Positions 5,579 through 6,447 of a DNA stretch of 6,447 bases are shown piece after piece (positions within the stretch are counted from its first letter, which is position 1; each line of letters opens with the position of its first letter). The position numbers and the translations under genes are program-made. Origin of the DNA: Candidatus Bathyarchaeota archaeon (lineage in GTDB: Archaea; Thermoproteota; Bathyarchaeia; 40CM-2-53-6); contig VBBV01000176.1 of the NCBI GenBank assembly GCA_005883695.1, positions 1 through 6,447 on the forward strand, read 5' to 3'. Below the pieces are notes generated by a model. It saw only the letters and a program-made list of their open reading frames with translations. It made no database searches and was not told the DNA's origin.

Positions 5579-6241
5579 ATGAGACTCGTCTTCATCTACG
5601 GCCCGCCAGCATCAGGTAAGCTTACTGTTGCAACTGAATTGGCAAAGCTGACAGGGTTCAAGCTTTTCCATAATCATGTCTCGATCCAGTTCGTCCAGTC
5701 TATTTTCGAGTTTGGAACAAAGACCTTCAGGCGTCTAACCGGCAAATATCGGCTGGAGATGATAGAAGAAGCCGCAAGGGAGGGATTTGACACGATCTTT
5801 ACCTTTGTCTACAGCAAAGGCGAGGACGACAGGTTTGTGAAGCGTGTTCAGCAAAAGGTCAGATCGAATCGAGGTAAAGTGTGCTTCGTACGGCTCCATT
5901 GCGAGCGAGAAGAATTGGTTAGGCGTGTCAAGGCGAGTCGAAGGAGAAGGATGGGAAAAGTTGGTACTGAGACGATGCTGAACAACTTGTTGCGAAGACA
6001 CAATCTCGACTCAGAAATCCCATTTCAAAGGAGCTTGAGTATCGACACAACAAATCGAACTCCAAGGGATGTTGCAAGCGATAGCGCGTCAATACAGGCT
6101 ATCGTCCTGACGCGACTGAACACGAGGAGTTCGCGGCACAAAACGCCAGCGGGGAAAAAGCTGGCTAGGCTTTCAATTCCCGCAATAGCTGCTTCGCAAT
6201 CGTTAGTCTCTGAATATCATTGGTGCCCTCGTAGGTCTTAA
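5579..6241 (+). CDS. P-loop kinase-like protein (AAA_33/shikimate-kinase-like fold), function unknown
   Basis: This is a small P-loop NTPase. Walker A GPPASGKLT (8-16) follows the first strand, then come 'TGFKLFHNHVSIQFVQSIFEFG' (25-46), 'FDTIFTFVY' (70-78), 'GKVCFVRLHCEREELVRRV' (99-117) with an Arg/Lys-rich lid (117-127), and 'SLSIDTTNRTP' (152-162). This matches, from memory, a family of uncharacterised nucleotide-kinase-like proteins in archaea and bacilli. The substrate is unknown, and the name shikimate kinase is not justified. The start is ATG 5579, with no SD but a TATA-like box about 30 nt upstream, which fits a leaderless message. Residues after about 178 (RSSRHKTPAGKKLARL…) lack family character and overlap the opposite-strand acyl-CoA dehydrogenase by 77 nt. 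A one-base shift would end the protein at 6108-6110 instead, so the C-terminus is doubtful. Confidence 0.85.
   Translation: MRLVFIYGPPASGKLTVATELAKLTGFKLFHNHVSIQFVQSIFEFGTKTFRRLTGKYRLEMIEEAAREGFDTIFTFVYSKGEDDRFVKRVQQKVRSNRGKVCFVRLHCEREELVRRVKASRRRRMGKVGTETMLNNLLRRHNLDSEIPFQRSLSIDTTNRTPRDVASDSASIQAIVLTRLNTRSSRHKTPAGKKLARLSIPAIAASQSLVSEYHWCPRRS
6141..6165 (-). terminator. Hairpin terminator after the acyl-CoA dehydrogenase gene
   Basis: Read on the minus strand, the dehydrogenase stop (6167-6165) runs straight into a perfect 6-bp stem GCCAGC / GCTGGC (6165-6160 and 6150-6145) with loop TTTTTCCCC. GTTTT (6144-6140) follows. A stem plus two T-runs on this strand fits an intrinsic terminator. It falls inside the annotated 3' part of the opposite kinase-like gene. 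Confidence 0.45.
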
Positions 6242-6447
6242 TGATCTGCGAGTCTCGAAGGAACCGTTCCACCGGATATTCCGTCGCGACACCGTAGCCA
6301 CCATGTATCATCATTGCAAGCAGCGACAGCTTTTCCGCAGCTTCCGTCGAGGTAACCTTCGCGATCGATGACGCTTTCACGAAGTCCTTCCCCTGATCCT
6401 TCAACGACGCGGCCCAATAAGTCAACAATCGAGCGGTATGCAATCCC
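6165..6447 (-). CDS. Acyl-CoA dehydrogenase, C-terminal part (start outside window)
   Basis: About 93 residues of the C-terminal helical domain are visible, and the frame is open to the window edge. The signature is clear: 'RLLTYWAASLKDQG', 'ASSIAKVTSTEAAEKLS', 'MIHGGYGVATEYPVERFLRDSQI', then 'KTYEGTNDIQRLTIAKQLLRELKA'. The Glu in YEGTND corresponds to the catalytic base of medium- and short-chain acyl-CoA dehydrogenases (Glu376 in human MCAD), and HGGYG and EGTND contribute to FAD and subunit contacts. The enzyme oxidises an acyl-CoA to the trans-2-enoyl-CoA, passing electrons to an electron-transfer flavoprotein. Chain-length preference cannot be judged from this part. An in-frame TTG near 6443 is internal, not a start. 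It converges on the kinase-like gene and ends at a hairpin terminator. Confidence 0.95.
   Translation of the reverse strand, partial: GLHTARLLTYWAASLKDQGKDFVKASSIAKVTSTEAAEKLSLLAMMIHGGYGVATEYPVERFLRDSQIIKTYEGTNDIQRLTIAKQLLRELKA

Noticed and set aside
5579..6241. Naming the P-loop protein shikimate or adenylate kinase
   Set aside because: Only the P-loop and general fold agree. The substrate-binding motifs of those enzymes are not seen.
1..6447. tRNA genes, CRISPR arrays, insertion sequences or attachment sites
   Set aside because: No cloverleaf with a T-loop motif, no regularly spaced repeats, no transposase and no long flanking repeats were found by eye.

Overview
The window looks like a piece of an archaeal chromosome, probably from an uncultured mesophilic lineage (Thaumarchaeota- or Bathyarchaeota-like; the exact group is inference). 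The grounds are a single-domain KaiC-like signalling ATPase, an archaeal-type PNGase A homologue, an F420-style luciferase-family oxidoreductase, an MJ0936-like phosphodiesterase, A/T boxes resembling archaeal TATA elements near starts, T-rich terminators, and TTG and GTG starts. I see no rRNA, tRNA, CRISPR array, insertion sequence or phage gene.

Layout. (1) 2-439 (+): C-terminal part of a conserved protein with a probable nucleotidyltransferase relationship, cut by the window edge. (2) 440-575: leader with a hairpin that overlaps a Shine-Dalgarno (SD) sequence. (3) 576-2195 (+): a secreted peptide-N4-asparagine amidase A (PNGase A) homologue whose reading frame is broken twice, once in an A-run in the signal-peptide region and once at a GACT tandem repeat near 1031-1040, where about 20-30 conserved residues are also missing. 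(4) 2196-2303: convergent gap with a T-rich terminator. (5) 4487 down to 2304 (-): a probable three-gene unit made of a KaiC-like ATPase, a roughly 8-TM membrane protein resembling the sensor half of archaeal histidine kinases, and a small metallophosphoesterase. The first two overlap by 29 nt and the third follows 50 nt later. (6) 4651-5508 (-): LLM-class oxidoreductase. (7) 5509-5578: compact divergent promoter region. (8) 5579-6241 (+): P-loop kinase-like protein. (9) 6165-6447 (-): C-terminus of an acyl-CoA dehydrogenase, cut by the window edge, with a hairpin terminator lying inside the 3' end of gene (8).

How the parts may work together. The most interesting unit is the KaiC / membrane-sensor / phosphodiesterase cluster. 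A membrane sensor with no kinase output domain is translationally coupled to a KaiC ATPase, which suggests that the ATPase is the sensor's cytoplasmic partner. This is inference from gene order. The PNGase A gene is either a decaying pseudogene or a gene carrying sequencing errors. The remaining genes look like ordinary metabolism and show no functional link to each other.
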